This document shows, one piece after another, positions 47,510 through 59,361 of a stretch of DNA of 64,000 nt. Source of the DNA: Stictocephala bisonia (Eukaryota > Arthropoda > Insecta > Hemiptera > Membracidae). The notes beneath the pieces are model-generated. The model made no database searches. It saw nothing but the letters and a program-made list of their open reading frames with translations, and had not been told where the DNA came from. The stretch spans positions 1,398,447-1,462,446 of the forward strand of contig JAQJVL010000103.1 in assembly GCA_035578905.1 (NCBI GenBank), read 5' to 3'. The position numbers and the translations under genes were made by a program. Each line of letters opens with the position of its first letter. Positions within the stretch are counted from its first letter, which is position 1.

Positions 47510-47565
47510 CGTCAATTGACGTCACGGTGCCAATAGCCGTCAATTGACGTCACAGTGCCAATAGT
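47510..47565. promoter_or_regulatory. Tandem 28-bp repeat carrying two palindromic CRE-like sites
   Basis: Two copies of a 28-bp unit (CGTCAATTGACGTCACGGTG CCAATAGC). Each has TGACGTCA, the perfect cAMP-response-element palindrome (47517-47524 and 47545-47552), overlapping a second palindrome CGTCAATTGACG. CCAAT follows each site. CREB/ATF-family bZIP proteins bind TGACGTCA. No transcription start or gene is identified nearby, so function is inference. Confidence 0.5.
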
Positions 47566-48289
47566 CCTCAGCAGTTATTTGATCAGCTTACGCAAGTGTA
47601 ACGTGTTGCCAAAAGATCAGAGTCGTGTGAGAGGAAACTAAAATGTTATTTGAGTATAATAGCAAATAGGAGTCTCAACTAATTTTCAGTATCAACCAAT
47701 GAATACGAAGAAAAACACGAATCGGTGGAAAACTTGACAAAAAATGAAAAAAAAAAAAAAATAAAAAATAGGTTTGTTCACAAAAATATATTTAGGTAAC
47801 ATTAATATTATCTAATCTAGTATCTAGTTTTGCCTACTAAACACGAATATGACATTCATTTCTGCCTACGGGAAATAAAAACTGAGATAGTTAAAAAAAC
47901 AGTGTAGTTTATGTTAATTAGGTTAGGTTAGTTAGTTAGGTTTGATCAGTAATATATATTCATAATCGAAATATACTGACCTAACCCAATTGCTTGTTGA
48001 ATACGAAGTCATTTTCCGTCGTATATGTAATTTTATGTCATATCTGTGTTGAGGTGAAAACCTACATGAGATTAAAATAATACACACAGTTTTTTGTATT
48101 AAAATTCTCTAGTTAATTTTTTATTTTTTAAATTTTATATTTACGCTAACAGATTTCTATGCATTCGTTTTCTTGGGGGTTAATATTGACTGTTAAAAAA
48201 GAACCATTACAATTGTGTGGGACTCATATATTTCATATTTACCGTTAGTTGCAATGTTAAAACTCCAACCTGTACTGAATTATGACAAT
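47566..48289. other. AT-rich DNA with a TTAGG trace
   Basis: A short GTTAGGTTAGTTAGTTAGG trace lies near 47924. Nothing else recognised. Confidence 0.45.
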
Positions 48290-48500
48290 TTTCTTCTGTT
48301 TATATCTGCAATACTTTTTATTATATTCATTAAGAATCTACTTGAAACTGAACTAAATGGAGAGCTAAGTGCATTTGCTGACGATGTTGCGTTATTCTCA
48401 TTGAAACATTGTAACTTTACATAATATTAATACTGGTGACTTGTCAATTTTATGAAGATGGTGCTCAGTAAAGAAAATGCTTGGAGAGAATAAGTATAAT
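48290..48500 (+). pseudogene. LINE reverse-transcriptase fragment
   Basis: Reads ILFIIFIKNLLETELNGE then LSAFADDVALFSLK, with the FADD catalytic motif at 48373-48384. A frameshift follows, and in another frame NTGDLSIL, a stop, then RWCSVKKMLGENKY, which is the 'L..WC..N.+..N..K' stretch that follows the active site in many non-LTR RTs. Both ends are lost. It differs in motif (FADD against YADD) from the LINE remnants at 12509 and 20940, so it is probably another lineage. Confidence 0.82.
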
Positions 48501-49466
48501 ACAAACATATAGAGTGAGTTATTTTTGTATCATTGACTTGTTTCTTAAATGCTGATTCAGTAGGCCAGAAGATAATTTTGTTTGTTGACTCGCTAAACAG
48601 TTATTTCTAATTTCAGATTTCCCTTCAAGTGGAATACACGCCATAGCTGTTTAGGGTAAGTTACAAAGTATTAACATTTTCATTTTGATTAATTAAAAAC
48701 TGTCAATTATATTGCACGAATATGTAAAATGCTAAATTGTTCATCATGTTGTTATGCATGCTATTTGTAGTTGATGGTTTAACGCTGTATCAAAACGTAG
48801 TTTTCGTGATGAACCCCCACGTATCTTGCACGTACGTGCTCGTACAATATCTGACGCCCCTCCCAACACCTCTACAAACTGATATACTACGTAATGTACC
48901 TCTTAATCACTCTACCAAAGTTATATAGTTATGAAATCTTTCAGACAGCCAAAACTAACTTGACTTTGTCAAATTTTAACCACGACAGTTACTAAAAAAA
49001 GTCTTTTGAAGTTGACTGGATTGTTAACATTTCTGATAAGTTCCGGTTTCGTTTCCGGGCATTAGGGATATATTCTACATTAATATTTCTTAAATCAAGA
49101 AAACATAACTCCCTTGACATTCCTTTAAAGCATTCTGATTTGGAAAAATTAAATCAAACTAATTACTAAATATTTATTAAGGTTTATTTTTTACCAGTTT
49201 TCCTATATGTTGATGTTTTATTTTTAACATATGTATAATTAGAAAAATTTTAAGTCCTTGTACCACAAATATAAAAAAAATTAAAATACGCTAATCATTG
49301 AAGACTTCATAAAAAAACTTTGCAATTCATATATTTTTGCTGAACACTTATTTCAAGACAACACTAATCTTTAAACAAAAGAAAAGCATTTAGGAACTAT
49401 CGATGATGGTCCTAAAAGGCAAAAAATATATTACATTGAAAAATATTACATATACAATAATAAATA
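48501..49466. other. AT-rich DNA, nothing recognised
   Basis: A 63-codon + frame at 48737 has no known motif. Confidence 0.45.
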
Positions 49467-49975
49467 AACCTTTCCAAAGAATTGGCACAAACTTGTTTCC
49501 ATATTAAACAGTAAAAAAAACTTTGAAGATTACCATTTTGATTCCCAAATATTTTTGTTACCGTAAATAAAAAATTAGTCAAGTTAGAGATATGCGGTCT
49601 TTACTAAAATATTTTAAATATTAATGCACATCTTTCCTGAAAATTTAATCAAAATCATTAAAGTTGTTTTTGAGAAATTCTATTTTTGTATGTTTTTTGT
49701 CCAGTAAAATAAAAAAAAAATTAAAATTTCATAAAAATGAAAAAACAATCTGGAGATATTTGCTAAATACAACTACATACCAAATTTCATAAATATTGAT
49801 CCATTCGTTTGGTCTCCAGCGAACTGCACATATACACAGACACCACATTTTTTTCGAAAAAAGCATTATTTTTTGGGTTCAGTGGATCCTAAAATAGATT
49901 TTTTTATCAACTTGTAAAAGAATGTTTGTTTACTATCACAATACTTTCTCTATGCTAACGCATATGGGAGAAAGT
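49467..49975 (-). repeat. Dispersed repeat family A, copy 6
   Basis: Full-length inverted copy ending in the intact 33-nt hairpin at 49943-49975 (outer 8-bp stem ACTTTCTC/GAGAAAGT, inner 5-bp stem TATGC/GCATA). Internal landmarks are CTCCAGCGAACTGCACATAT and GGGTTCAGTGGATCCTAAAA. Confidence 0.82.
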
Positions 49976-50329
49976 AAACAGAAAATTTATCATTATTGCT
50001 TCATGACTAAGTCTAATTTAATTTAAAAATTACAATAGATTCTATCATGAAGAAACAACATTTAAAGTTTAACAAAATCTCAAACTTATCCATGTACTTC
50101 TTTATTTAAGTTTTTATACTATCAGATATATTGTACAAATTGTTTATTAAAGTGTATTTTTATAACCTCTATTTTTCGCACAACAACTAATCTTACGAAA
50201 TCGAAATATATTTTGTTATTTATTATTAAATATAAATTATCTCTTCATAAATAACATAAATATTTAAAGACATCAATTGCTATAAACTTCGAGCATTCTC
50301 CAATACAATACCTACAAAAGGAATCACCC
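49976..50329. other. AT-rich DNA, nothing recognised
   Basis: No features between family A copy 6 and family B copy 4. Confidence 0.45.
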
Positions 50330-51300
50330 CTGCACGCTTCGCGTGCCAACCCTACCGCTCGCTGCGCTCGATACACCTCGGTCTTCGGCCTCGGCATGTG
50401 ACTTTGACTACAAATAATAGTAGACAACTGCATAACGTTAAATCACAATATTAAATTTATTTACAGTATCTCACTCACACTACTTAGGTTGCTACCTGTT
50501 CATTAGTGGCGCAGTGCTGTAACCCAGCTACATGGGGACAAAGTGTTTGGGAGATTGTAGGCGATAGGTTGGATGCTCGGTCCTCTTAATACCGACATGG
50601 CGTCCGCTTGGTGGTTGCTATCGGCGTGGACACTACTAGAGAAGTCTGGGGTGTCCATGTTGGGTGGTAATCATTGTGCGGATGTTGTGTGGGGGAGATA
50701 ACTGAGCATCAGGCTTGTCAATTAGCTGAAAATCAGACCAGCACTACGTGGTTCGGATTCCACGTAAAGCTGTAGGTCCCTTAGTTGCCCTGGCTGTTGG
50801 GCTATTAATAAATTGCCCTTTCTGAGGAACAGTTGAACTCAGTTAGTAACCAGACTACACTCATCTACACTCATCCTACACTCATAAAACCATTCATATT
50901 CGCCTTAAAATACGCACAACGTTGTGTCGGCGTCTCATATGTAAGAATGTAAGAATGTAGTATAAATATACTTAATGAATGAATTTCAAACGTGTTTATT
51001 TCATTTATTTTGGCTTAACAGCTGAAGATTAAACTCTTAATTCATCAATAGGATAATGTCAAACATGCAAAATAAACATGTTTATTTATTTTCAAAACAG
51101 CTGTTATTAATTTACTAAAATCAAGCCAATGTTTCCTTATAGGATCCTTATAGGATATTTTAGGAGTGGTACTACTCCTTAGGAGTATTTTATCAAGATA
51201 AAAACACTTTGTCCTATTTAATACCTAAAAAAACAATTTCAGCTCTTTACCTATATGGGAATTTGGAGAATTAGTGATGAGTGAGTGAGGGCTTTACCTT
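50330..51300 (-). mobile_element. Helitron-like family B copy 4, split by a SINE-like insertion
   Basis: Left end ATCACCCCTGCACGCTTCGC GTGCC (terminal ACTAG lost), followed by TTGACTACAAATAATAGTA and AATCACAATATTAAATTTAT. The body is interrupted at about 50505-50980 by family D copy 6, then resumes at TTTCAAACGTGTTTATTTCA. The right part holds AACAGCTGTTATTAATTTAC and a region ending GATGAGTGAGTGAGG. Confidence 0.7.
50505..50980 (+). repeat. Family D (SINE-like), copy 6, nested in family B copy 4
   Basis: Complete copy. A-box-like TGGCGCAGTGCTGTAACCC at the start, GATAGGTTGGATGCTCGG about 60 nt on, then ACTACGTGGTTCGGATTCCA, ending in AATGAATGAATT. A 3' extension (CGCCTTAAAATACGCACAAC) is shared with 43700-43800. 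Its position inside the Helitron-like copy shows that D was active after B. Confidence 0.82.
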
Positions 51301-52380
51301 TATACATATAGATAATGAGAAATGTGTAAACATCAGCTAATCCTCTAGCATTGGCCTTATGGGTGTTAAGTCCTAAACGGCCAACCACTCCAGAATCCCT
51401 CTAAACAATTATTTTTTCCTTATCTCATTTTTTGGAAATATAAAGTTTAGCAAAGCCTGTCCTTATCACTCCAGAAGGAAACCAAATGTAGTACCAATAA
51501 GTTAGAGAAGACTATTTTTTGAAATTTAATTTGCAAGCTGTCTGCCAATCGATTGTCTGTCAAGACTTAAGTGAACGGAAGTGAATTCGCAAATTAACTT
51601 AGATTAATACACTATGGGCATATTGAGTGATAGATAATGCATAGATGAATAATGCAAGTGTCTACTAATGGTGAAACATTAAGTGCTTCATGTGAGTAAT
51701 GAACACTAATTAGTTTTTAATGTATAATTAATAAGTTTTTATAAATTATCTAACTCCAGTCTGTTTTTATATGTTTCTTATAAAATTCATCAGGGGCAAA
51801 AATAAGACAAATATTTGAAACCTGACCTTCCAAACTTAATATTGCAATCACTTTCTCTTCAAAATCCTTTTGATGACTTTCCCTGCTGTGCTTTGTGAAG
51901 GAGAAAGTCAGTTGTGCCGAAGACCACCATCAGAAACCACCCTTCCCGTCCACCCGTAAATATTACATTTTACGTTATCCAATTATTAAGTACTAACATA
52001 TATTTTGTTTTGATTTTAAACTTTTAGTATCCATTTATTTATTAATTTTGACATGTAGGCTAATATATATTTAGAGGAACATAATAAACGTTACTGTCTT
52101 TCATTACGTAATATTATGAATATGAAATAATGTAAAAGCATATTTTATTTATAATCACATTCTAATTGCAATAAATTAAACATAATGTATATTTTATGAT
52201 TAATTGCGTAATCATATTTAACAAATAAAAGTCTTCAAAACAGTACGAGCATATCTGTTTAAGTTGATACATAAAATAACAATTAAGGTTTCATAATTAT
52301 CATAAATTAATAGAAAAACTCGTCTTACATTCAGTATAGAAAGGTTTTAGCTTAGCAGGAAATAATAATTTTGATCAAAT
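51301..52380. other. Unassigned DNA
   Basis: Nothing recognised. 51860-51950 is slightly GC-richer, without a frame. Confidence 0.45.
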
Positions 52381-53710
52381 CTTGTGTCTTGTGAAAGAGA
52401 TATCTCATTTTTTTATGAAGTCACCGTACAGACAAATTATACATGGTGTCTTGTGAAATAGATATCTCGTTTTTTGATCGTCACCGTACAGACAAACTAT
52501 ACATGGTGTCTTGTGAAATAGATATCTCGTTTTTTGATCGTCACCGTACAGACAAATTATACATGGTGTCTTGTGAAATAGATATCTCGTTTTTTGATCG
52601 TCACCGTACAGACAAACTATACGTATGGTGTCTTGTGAAATAGATATCTCGTTTTTTGATCGTCACCGTACAGACAAACTATACATGGTGTCTTGTGAAA
52701 TAGATATCTCGTTTTTTGATCGTCACCGTACAGACAAATTATACATGGTGTCTTGTGAAATAGATATCTCGTTTTTAGATCGTCACCGTACAGACAAATT
52801 ATACATGGTGTCTTGTGAAATAGATATCTCGTTTTTTGATCGTCACCGTACAGACAAACTATACATGGTGTCTTGTGAAATAGATATCTCGTTTTTTGAT
52901 CGTCACCGTACAGATAAACTATACATGGTGTCTTGTGAAATAGATATCTCGTTTTTTGATCGTCACCGTACAGACAAACTATACATGGTGTCTTGTGAAA
53001 TAGAAATCTCGTTTTTTGATCGTCACCGTACAGACAAACTATACATGGTGTCTTGTGAAAGAGATTTGTCGTTTTTTGATCGTCACCGTACAGACAAACT
53101 GTACGTGGTGTCTTGTGAAAGAGATTTGTCGTTTTTTGATCGTCACCGTACAGACAAACTATACATGGTGTCTTGTGAAATAGATATCTCGTTTTTTGAT
53201 CGTCACCGTACAGACAAATTATACATGGTGTCTTGTGAAATAGATATCTCGTTTTTTGATCGTCACCGTACAGACAAACTATACATGGTGTCTTGTGAAA
53301 TAGATATCTCGTTTTTTGATCGTCACCGTACAGATAAACTATACATGGTGTCTTGTGAAATAGATATCTCGTTTTTTGATCGTCACCGTACAGACAAACT
53401 ATACATGGTATCTTGTGAAAGCTATATCTCGTTTTTTGATCAAGTCACCGTACAGACAAACAATAAATGGTGTCTTGTGAAAGAGATTTGTCGTTTTTTG
53501 ATCAAATTACCGTAAAGACAAACTAAACATGGTGTCTTGTGAAAGAGATTTCTCGTTTTTTCATCAAGTCACCATACAGACAAACTATACATGGTGTCTT
53601 GTGAAATAGATATCTCGTTTTTTGATCGTCACCGTACAGACAAACTATACATGGTATCTTGTAAAAGAGATATCTCGTTTTTTGATCGCCACCGTACAGA
53701 CAAACTATAC
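52381..53710. repeat. 60-bp minisatellite, 22 copies, open in one frame
   Basis: Units begin ATGGTGTCTTGTGAAATAGA and include an EcoRV-type GATATC, TTTTTTGATCG and TCACCGTACAGACAAACT. Most central units are exactly 60 bp. Outer units are 62 bp, with ATCAAGTCACC instead of ATCGTCACC. Because 60 is divisible by 3 the + strand stays open for 296 codons (52625-53515), encoding a 20-residue repeat (MVSCEIDISFFDRHRTDKLY). An extra 2 bp at 52622 splits off the first three units. No promoter, signal or flanking exon supports translation. Confidence 0.95.
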
Positions 53711-54541
53711 ATAGAATGACATTTATATTTTGTATTGTTATCGTACAGATAAACTACTAAAGGACAAAGTACTTGACTCACTTTAACCTTCCATTATGCA
53801 CTTATTGGTCAAGAGGAAGTGCAGAGAAGTACTTGTAAAGATCTCACAGTAGTCAATAAGGCATGTAAACACGGCTCTCCTACTGTAATGGATTACCAAA
53901 GGTGTATTTATGCGGATGTCAGGAGGATTCATGTTTACGCTCACCGTTAGCAGGCGAAGATGAAATAAAGATTGTCTCTATGATTGTCATTGTTAATGAC
54001 ATGCGCGTACTAAAGTCTTATGACTACCGTGTCAAAACAATTACTAGTTGATGGGCTTTAAGCCTTAGGGCTTTCAAGTGCCGCAAGTTTGAGTGGAATG
54101 TTTTGGGACCATTAAGTCCTTACTAGTAGGTTGGGTAGTAGGGAGACCAACCATTATAGTTTGTTTGTATAACTTTATCAACACTATATTGTTACACATA
54201 TAGTGTTAAATGTAATGTGCAAGTCCTAACTAGTTAATAGGGTATTGGGGACCTTCCAAAGCTGTCAGTTTTTGTAGGATGGGTTGGGACCATAAAGTCC
54301 TGATTAGTTTTTAGGGTATTGAAATGAAATGATTTTATAAGTGAGGTTTAGGACTAAGCAATCCTCTCTAACACTTAATCTTTTCTCTGACACATATTCG
54401 GGGAATCCTCCAAATTTGTACGTCTGTGTAAGTTGAGTTGGTGTACTTAAAGTATTTGTTGGGTCAGTTGGGAGGGCTTTTAAGCTTGAACGTCTGTCTG
54501 TGTTTTGGAGTCATACAGTCCCAACTAGCTGTTAGATTATT
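53711..54541. other. Diverged outer units of the 76-bp repeat
   Basis: From about 54040 the phrases GGACCATTAAGTCCTTACTA, GGGACCATAAAGTCCTGATT and CTCCAAATTTGTACGTCTGT recur at irregular spacing, so this is an eroded flank of the array at 54542. Before that, nothing recognised. Confidence 0.5.
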
Positions 54542-55148
54542 CGGGGAACCCTCCAATGTTGTACGTTTGTGTAAGGTGTTTTAGGACCATAAAGTCCCAA
54601 CTATTTGTTAATGTATTTGGAGAACCCTCCAATGTTGTACGATTGTGTAAGGTGTTTTGGGACCATAATGTCCCAACAATTTGTTAGGGTATTCGGGGAA
54701 CCCTCCAATGTTGAACGTTTGTGTAAGGTGTTTTTGGACCATAAAGTCCCAACTATTTGTTAAGGTATCCGGGGAACCCTCCAATGTTGTACGTTTGTGT
54801 AGGTGGTTTTGGACCATATAGTCCCAATTATTAGTTAGGGTATCCGGGGAACCCTCCAATGTTGAACGTCTGTGTAAGGTGTTTTGGGACCATAAAGTCC
54901 CAACTATTTGTTAGGGTATTCGGAGAACCCTCCAATGTTGTACGATTGTGTAAGGTGTTTTGGGACCATAAAGTCCCAACTATTTGTAAGGGTATTGAGG
55001 GAACCTTCCAATGTTGTACGTTTGTGTAAGGTGTTTTTGGACCATATAGTCCCAACTATTTGTTAGGTTATTCGGGAAACCCTCCAATGTTGTACGTTTG
55101 TGTAAGGTGTTTTAGTGCCATAAAGTCCCAACTAATTATTATGGTATT
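54542..55148. repeat. 76-bp tandem repeat, 8 copies
   Basis: Unit starts at 54542, 54618, 54694, 54770, 54845, 54921, 54997 and 55073. The consensus runs CGGGGAACCCTCCAATGTTG TACGTTTGTGTAAGGTG, then a palindrome-like GGGACCATAAAGTCCC. Each unit can fold a small GGGAC/GTCCC stem. Open frames of 74-83 codons on the minus strand are by-products. Confidence 0.92.
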
Positions 55149-56399
55149 TTGGAAACCCTTCAATGTCATAAGATTGTGTAATTTGAGTTTGTGTACTAGT
55201 TGTCTTTACAGTCCTTTGGGTGGTTGGAAGGCCCTTTTAAGTTTTGAACGTTTGTGTAGTCTCAGGATTCATCTTCGCGTTCATAGAGCGACTGTAATCA
55301 TTGTAATATTTCATCTTTGTTCCATGGGTGAGTTTTTCATAAGGACTTTTAGGTATGTATGGAGTGCATGAGAGGGATTGCCAGGTTTAGAGGACAGAGA
55401 AGTTCTATTGTATAAAGGTTCCTCTGGCCAGCAGAATGGAATTTTCGTACCATAGATCTTATCGTATTGATTAGGTTAGTCAAATTGTTTAGGGGAAAAC
55501 CCAGGTTGCTTGTGAAAATATTTGTACTATAGCTAAAATAAGTACTGGGTGTATAGGTATTTGTCTCTAATAAAAAAGACAAAAATTATCTAGACAAGCC
55601 CTGAAGACATAAACAATTACGGTAGTTACAAATAAGTAAAATCTATTTTTCTACATAGATTTAAAAAAAAAAACATTAATTAGTTTATATATTCAAAGAT
55701 ATATCCATGAAATAAGATAGATTGTCATTCAAAATAATTTATGGCATAAATTAAGGAGCTCTGTTCGGTTTTGGACACATTTTTATTTTACTTAAATGCT
55801 GCCTTGAATTCACGGTAATCTTTTTATGGCTTCCTCACTTGTTGTGGGACGAGGTTGTCAGCAAAATTACGAAGGTAGAGTATCAGATTTGAATTGTGTA
55901 TCAATTTCTTTGACCTTTACATGACCTTGAGGTATTGTAATTATTATTGATATATAATCAGATTATGAAGAAATTTTGTCTGTCAAGTACCACGTTCTAG
56001 TTTAAAGTAATCTTTTAACAATAATTTCCAAAAATGTGTAAATATGACACATTGATATGTTTGAAATATGCATTGAAATCATTAAATATATATCAGTCAT
56101 AAATCTTATGCCATCCTTTCTTTGTTTTATACATTAGACAGAAAAATCCTATTTTAATTTTAGATACGAAATAATAATAATTTTTGTCACTAGGTAAGAG
56201 CAGTATTGCAAAAGACAAAACCAAATACATTATTTCTGTGTGTTTTTTTGCAAAGATATTAAAGATTGTTTAAACTGAACATTTAAAACTTTAAATTTAT
56301 TTAAGATGTAATTTCGTGAAAGGATAATTAATTTAAATTACAGTACTAATAATTGAGCACAATTGTTTAATTTTAAATATATGAAACTTTAAATATTAT
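55149..56399. other. Unassigned AT-rich DNA
   Basis: The first ~110 nt are a decayed outer unit of the 76-bp array. A 103-codon + frame (55060-55371) starts inside the array and has no recognised motif. Confidence 0.4.
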
Positions 56400-56650
56400 T
56401 CTCGATGATTCTAAATTTAAAAATTCATAATATCAACGATTGATCCACTAGACTAGACCTTTGATAATCGTAGAGAGTGTTTACTATAACTCATAGGAAT
56501 AATAAACACGAACCGCAATTGAAATAGAGTGGTATATTTTAGCCCGGTGTCGGTATGATTGCATGGCTACCTACAATAGGGCTATCGATTTTTCAGCGGT
56601 GGCTTGACGGTTTAGGAAACGGCCTCCTTAAACAATTTACTATTGAAACA
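56400..56650. repeat. Dispersed repeat family N, copy 3
   Basis: Carries ACTAGACTAGACCTTTGATA, GAGTGTTTACTATAACTCAT, AATAAACACGAACCG and TTTAGGAAACGGCCTCCTTA, matching 35352-35790 in order and orientation. Confidence 0.65.
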
Positions 56651-57517
56651 ATCACAGTGTAAGGCAATGCATTTGCTATACATACAACGCCTGTGCTGCT
56701 ATCTAACTGTGAATGGTTTCAAATAAGCGCGGGGACGGTTGTTTGGCATATGCTACTTTAGCTCAGCGTGTGATGGAGAGAGGGGTGAGGTGAGATAGAG
56801 AGGAAAACCACTGGCGCTACCTATGAGAACCGAACATGAACTAATTTTACCTAATATGAAATCCGGCCTCACGGGACCCAAATTAGCGGACTATCTTCTT
56901 GTTTCGGTAGTCAATAGATAAACTAGTTATATGTATGTTCGAGAAAAAAAAACGAGATGGAATGGATTCGAGTGAAATATAAAGTAAAACCTTAATATAA
57001 TACAAAATTAAAATACCGGAAATAGTTCATGTAAAGAAACGTTCAAGGTCATTTGGCTCCGTTCAAGTAAACAAAACTAGTTACAATTTGGACAGATCAG
57101 TAGAACTGAAGTCCCAGGGAACTGGTCGTAGGTATTAGACCTTGCGCAGCCAGTTGCATCAGGGACAACCTTAGTGTAGACACAGTCTTATTTCCTAGTT
57201 ACAGCATATTCTACCGATGACGCAATACTTGGTCAGTAATGAAAAAGCTACTTCCGGCAGAAACTTTAGTTTGGAGCGGTCAAACTACTTTAGCTGCTCC
57301 CCAAACTCAGACGGTTTTGTTATAGAAATATATTAAAGGAAAGTAATAAAATACGTTGTAGGAGGTATTAAACACTCGTTTTAGCTCAGTGGAATATTAA
57401 TTATAAATTTTAACACATAGGCTTACTATGTTTGTATACGTTAAAAAAACATTGAAACAGCGGATTAAGCTGGAGGCCAGTACAAACTAAGAGGTCACAT
57501 TATTTCAGTAAACGGAT
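56651..57517. other. Unassigned DNA
   Basis: 56745-56820 has GTGTGATGGAGAGAGGGGTG, the inverse of a phrase at 4080 and 5810, so probably an old repeat trace. No genes recognised. Confidence 0.4.
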
Positions 57518-57691
57518 TAACCTATCCTAACCTATCCTAACCTATCCTAACCTATCCTAACCTAACCTAACCTAACCCTAACCTATCCTAACCTAACCTA
57601 ACCTAACCTATCCTAACCTAACCTAACCTAACCTATCCTAACCTAACCTAACCTATCCTAACCTAACCTAACCCTAACCTATCCTAACCTA
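57518..57691. repeat. Telomere-like (CCTAA)n array with CCTAT variant
   Basis: CCTAA pentamers alternate with runs of CCTATCCTAA, and CCCTAA appears twice. Same orientation as the array at 10079. Confidence 0.92.
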
Positions 57692-57865
57692 GGGGGACAG
57701 CTAAAGGAATTTGACTGTTTGGAGCTTATAACATGGAATAAAACCACAAATTTTGTAATTTTTAGTGCTTTTTATTTTGTTTTTTCACTTTATAGTAACA
57801 TTAGTTTAAATTATTGCCATGAATTTGTTTGAATCTATTTTTGTACTCTCGCTTTCCGCTTTCTC

Positions 57866-58110
57866 ACTATTCGTTACCAAGACGCCGATCGTAGAGACAC
57901 GGGTGAATATGAAAGGTGAAGGAGAGTGAGATGAGTGTAGATAATGTTACTAACCAAGGTCGACTGTTCCTTAGAAAGAGCCATTAACTAATAGCTCAAT
58001 ATACAAGGTAACTAGGGGAATTACATCTTTACAAGGAATCCGAACGGTTTAGTATTAGTCTGACGTCCGCTAACTGACAAGCCTGACGACAACATCCGGA
58101 CACTCATCTG
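57866..58110 (-). repeat. Family D (SINE-like) fragment, copy 7
   Basis: Diverged minus-strand 3' half: ACGCCGATCGTAGAGACACG, GTCGACTGTTCCTTAGAAAG and CTAACTGACAAGCCTGACG. The A/B-box end is absent. Confidence 0.68.
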
Positions 58111-58463
58111 GTATGACATGTTCGCTATGTAACCTATCAGGTCGGCATCGCGTCTTTCTTCCTTGTCTAGTCTGTTTTTCCATATCTCTGTTCTGATCTT
58201 TCTAATCTGTTACTTTCCATGTCTCCTGATTTTCGCCCTGCTTATCTAAAATGTTGCCTTTTCTGTTCGCTTTAAGTTTACCTTGTTTATGTGTTTCACA
58301 TGTTTTGTCTAAACTAATACGTCTTATCTATTTAATCTAGTTGTATTGCCTCAACTATAAGACAATGTACGTTATTTAACCTATTTTAAATCTGTGTTCA
58401 CTATTCGTTTAACTATGGGTAGAAAATTACTAAAAGCATAGTATAATTTTTTATAATCGTGCA
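58111..58463. other. CT-rich unassigned DNA
   Basis: T/C-rich on the + strand (TTTCTTCCTTGTCTAGTCTG). No frame or repeat recognised. Confidence 0.4.
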
Positions 58464-59361
58464 TAGGGTGTCCCAGAAGTAAAGTGCCAAACTTAAGAAA
58501 ATGGTTATATAGGTCAAAATAAAGAGAAAATCAAGACGAATTTTTTTCTTAAAAACGCTTTGTTTACCAGATATCCGCCATTTGGTTTGTATCACAAAAT
58601 AGTTCTTATCTCCTAGTTAACCTGACCGATCTTTATGACACTCTCTATGCATATTACGATAGTAAATACTTATTCCATAAAATATAATCAACTTGATCCA
58701 ACTTTTCATTTTAAATGGTGGCTATTTAAAATATTTGAACGGAAATCACTGGAAAACAACCAAAAATAGAAATACTGCTTAGGATAGATTGTTTTAGACA
58801 ATTTTATTACTAATCCATCAGTATCAAAAAAATTACAATCGGACGAAAAATAACCGGGAAGCATTAACATTTGTGTTGAGAGGCAACAAAAAAAGCCGTT
58901 CGTTTTTTAGCTTTTTTTGCTGCCTCTCAATACAAATGTCAATAGGTCTCGGTTATTTTTTATCCGATTATAATTTTTTTTTATACTGATAGATTAGCAA
59001 TAAAATTGTCTAAAAATTCTGTTCCAAACAGTAATTTTTATTTTTTGTCGTTTTCTCGCAATTTCCGTTCAAATATTAAAAAAATGGCTGCCATTTTGAA
59101 ATTAAATATTGGATCAAGTTGATGATTTTTTTCTAGAATAGGTCTTTACTATCATAATATGCATAGATAGTTCCATAAAGATCGGTCAGGTTAAGTTGGA
59201 GATGAAAATTATTTTGTAAAAAAAAAAAAATAAAAATAAAAAAATTGTGGATATCTGGTAAACGAAGTATTTTTGAGAAAACATTTATTCTTGATTTACT
59301 CGTTATTTTGACCCATATAACCATTTCCCGAAGTTTGGCACTTTACTTCTGGGACACCCTG
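58464..59361. mobile_element. 898-bp foldback MITE (near-complete palindrome)
   Basis: Left end TAGGGTGTCCCAGAAGTAAA and right end, inverted, CAGGGTGTCCCAGAAGTAAA. The two arms stay alignable for ~430 bp each (CATTTACCAGATATCC, ACCTGACCGATCTTTATG, ATCAACTTGATCC) and meet at GGCAACAAAAAAAGC / GCTTTTTTTGCTGCC near 58910. The right flank is TA. The left TA and first base are mutated (CA, T). CAGGGTGTCCCA ends with a TA site suggest a Tc1/mariner-type MITE. The 60-codon frames on both strands mirror each other. Confidence 0.88.

Noticed and set aside
47300..47515. 71-codon minus frame next to the CRE pair as a regulated gene
   Set aside because: Its first codon is TTG, there is no recognisable domain, and no splice signal or transcript support is visible.
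52625..53515. 296-codon open frame with a 20-residue repeat as a protein-coding gene
   Set aside because: It is fully explained by a 60-bp minisatellite whose period is divisible by 3. No promoter, splice signal or non-repeat coding flank is present.
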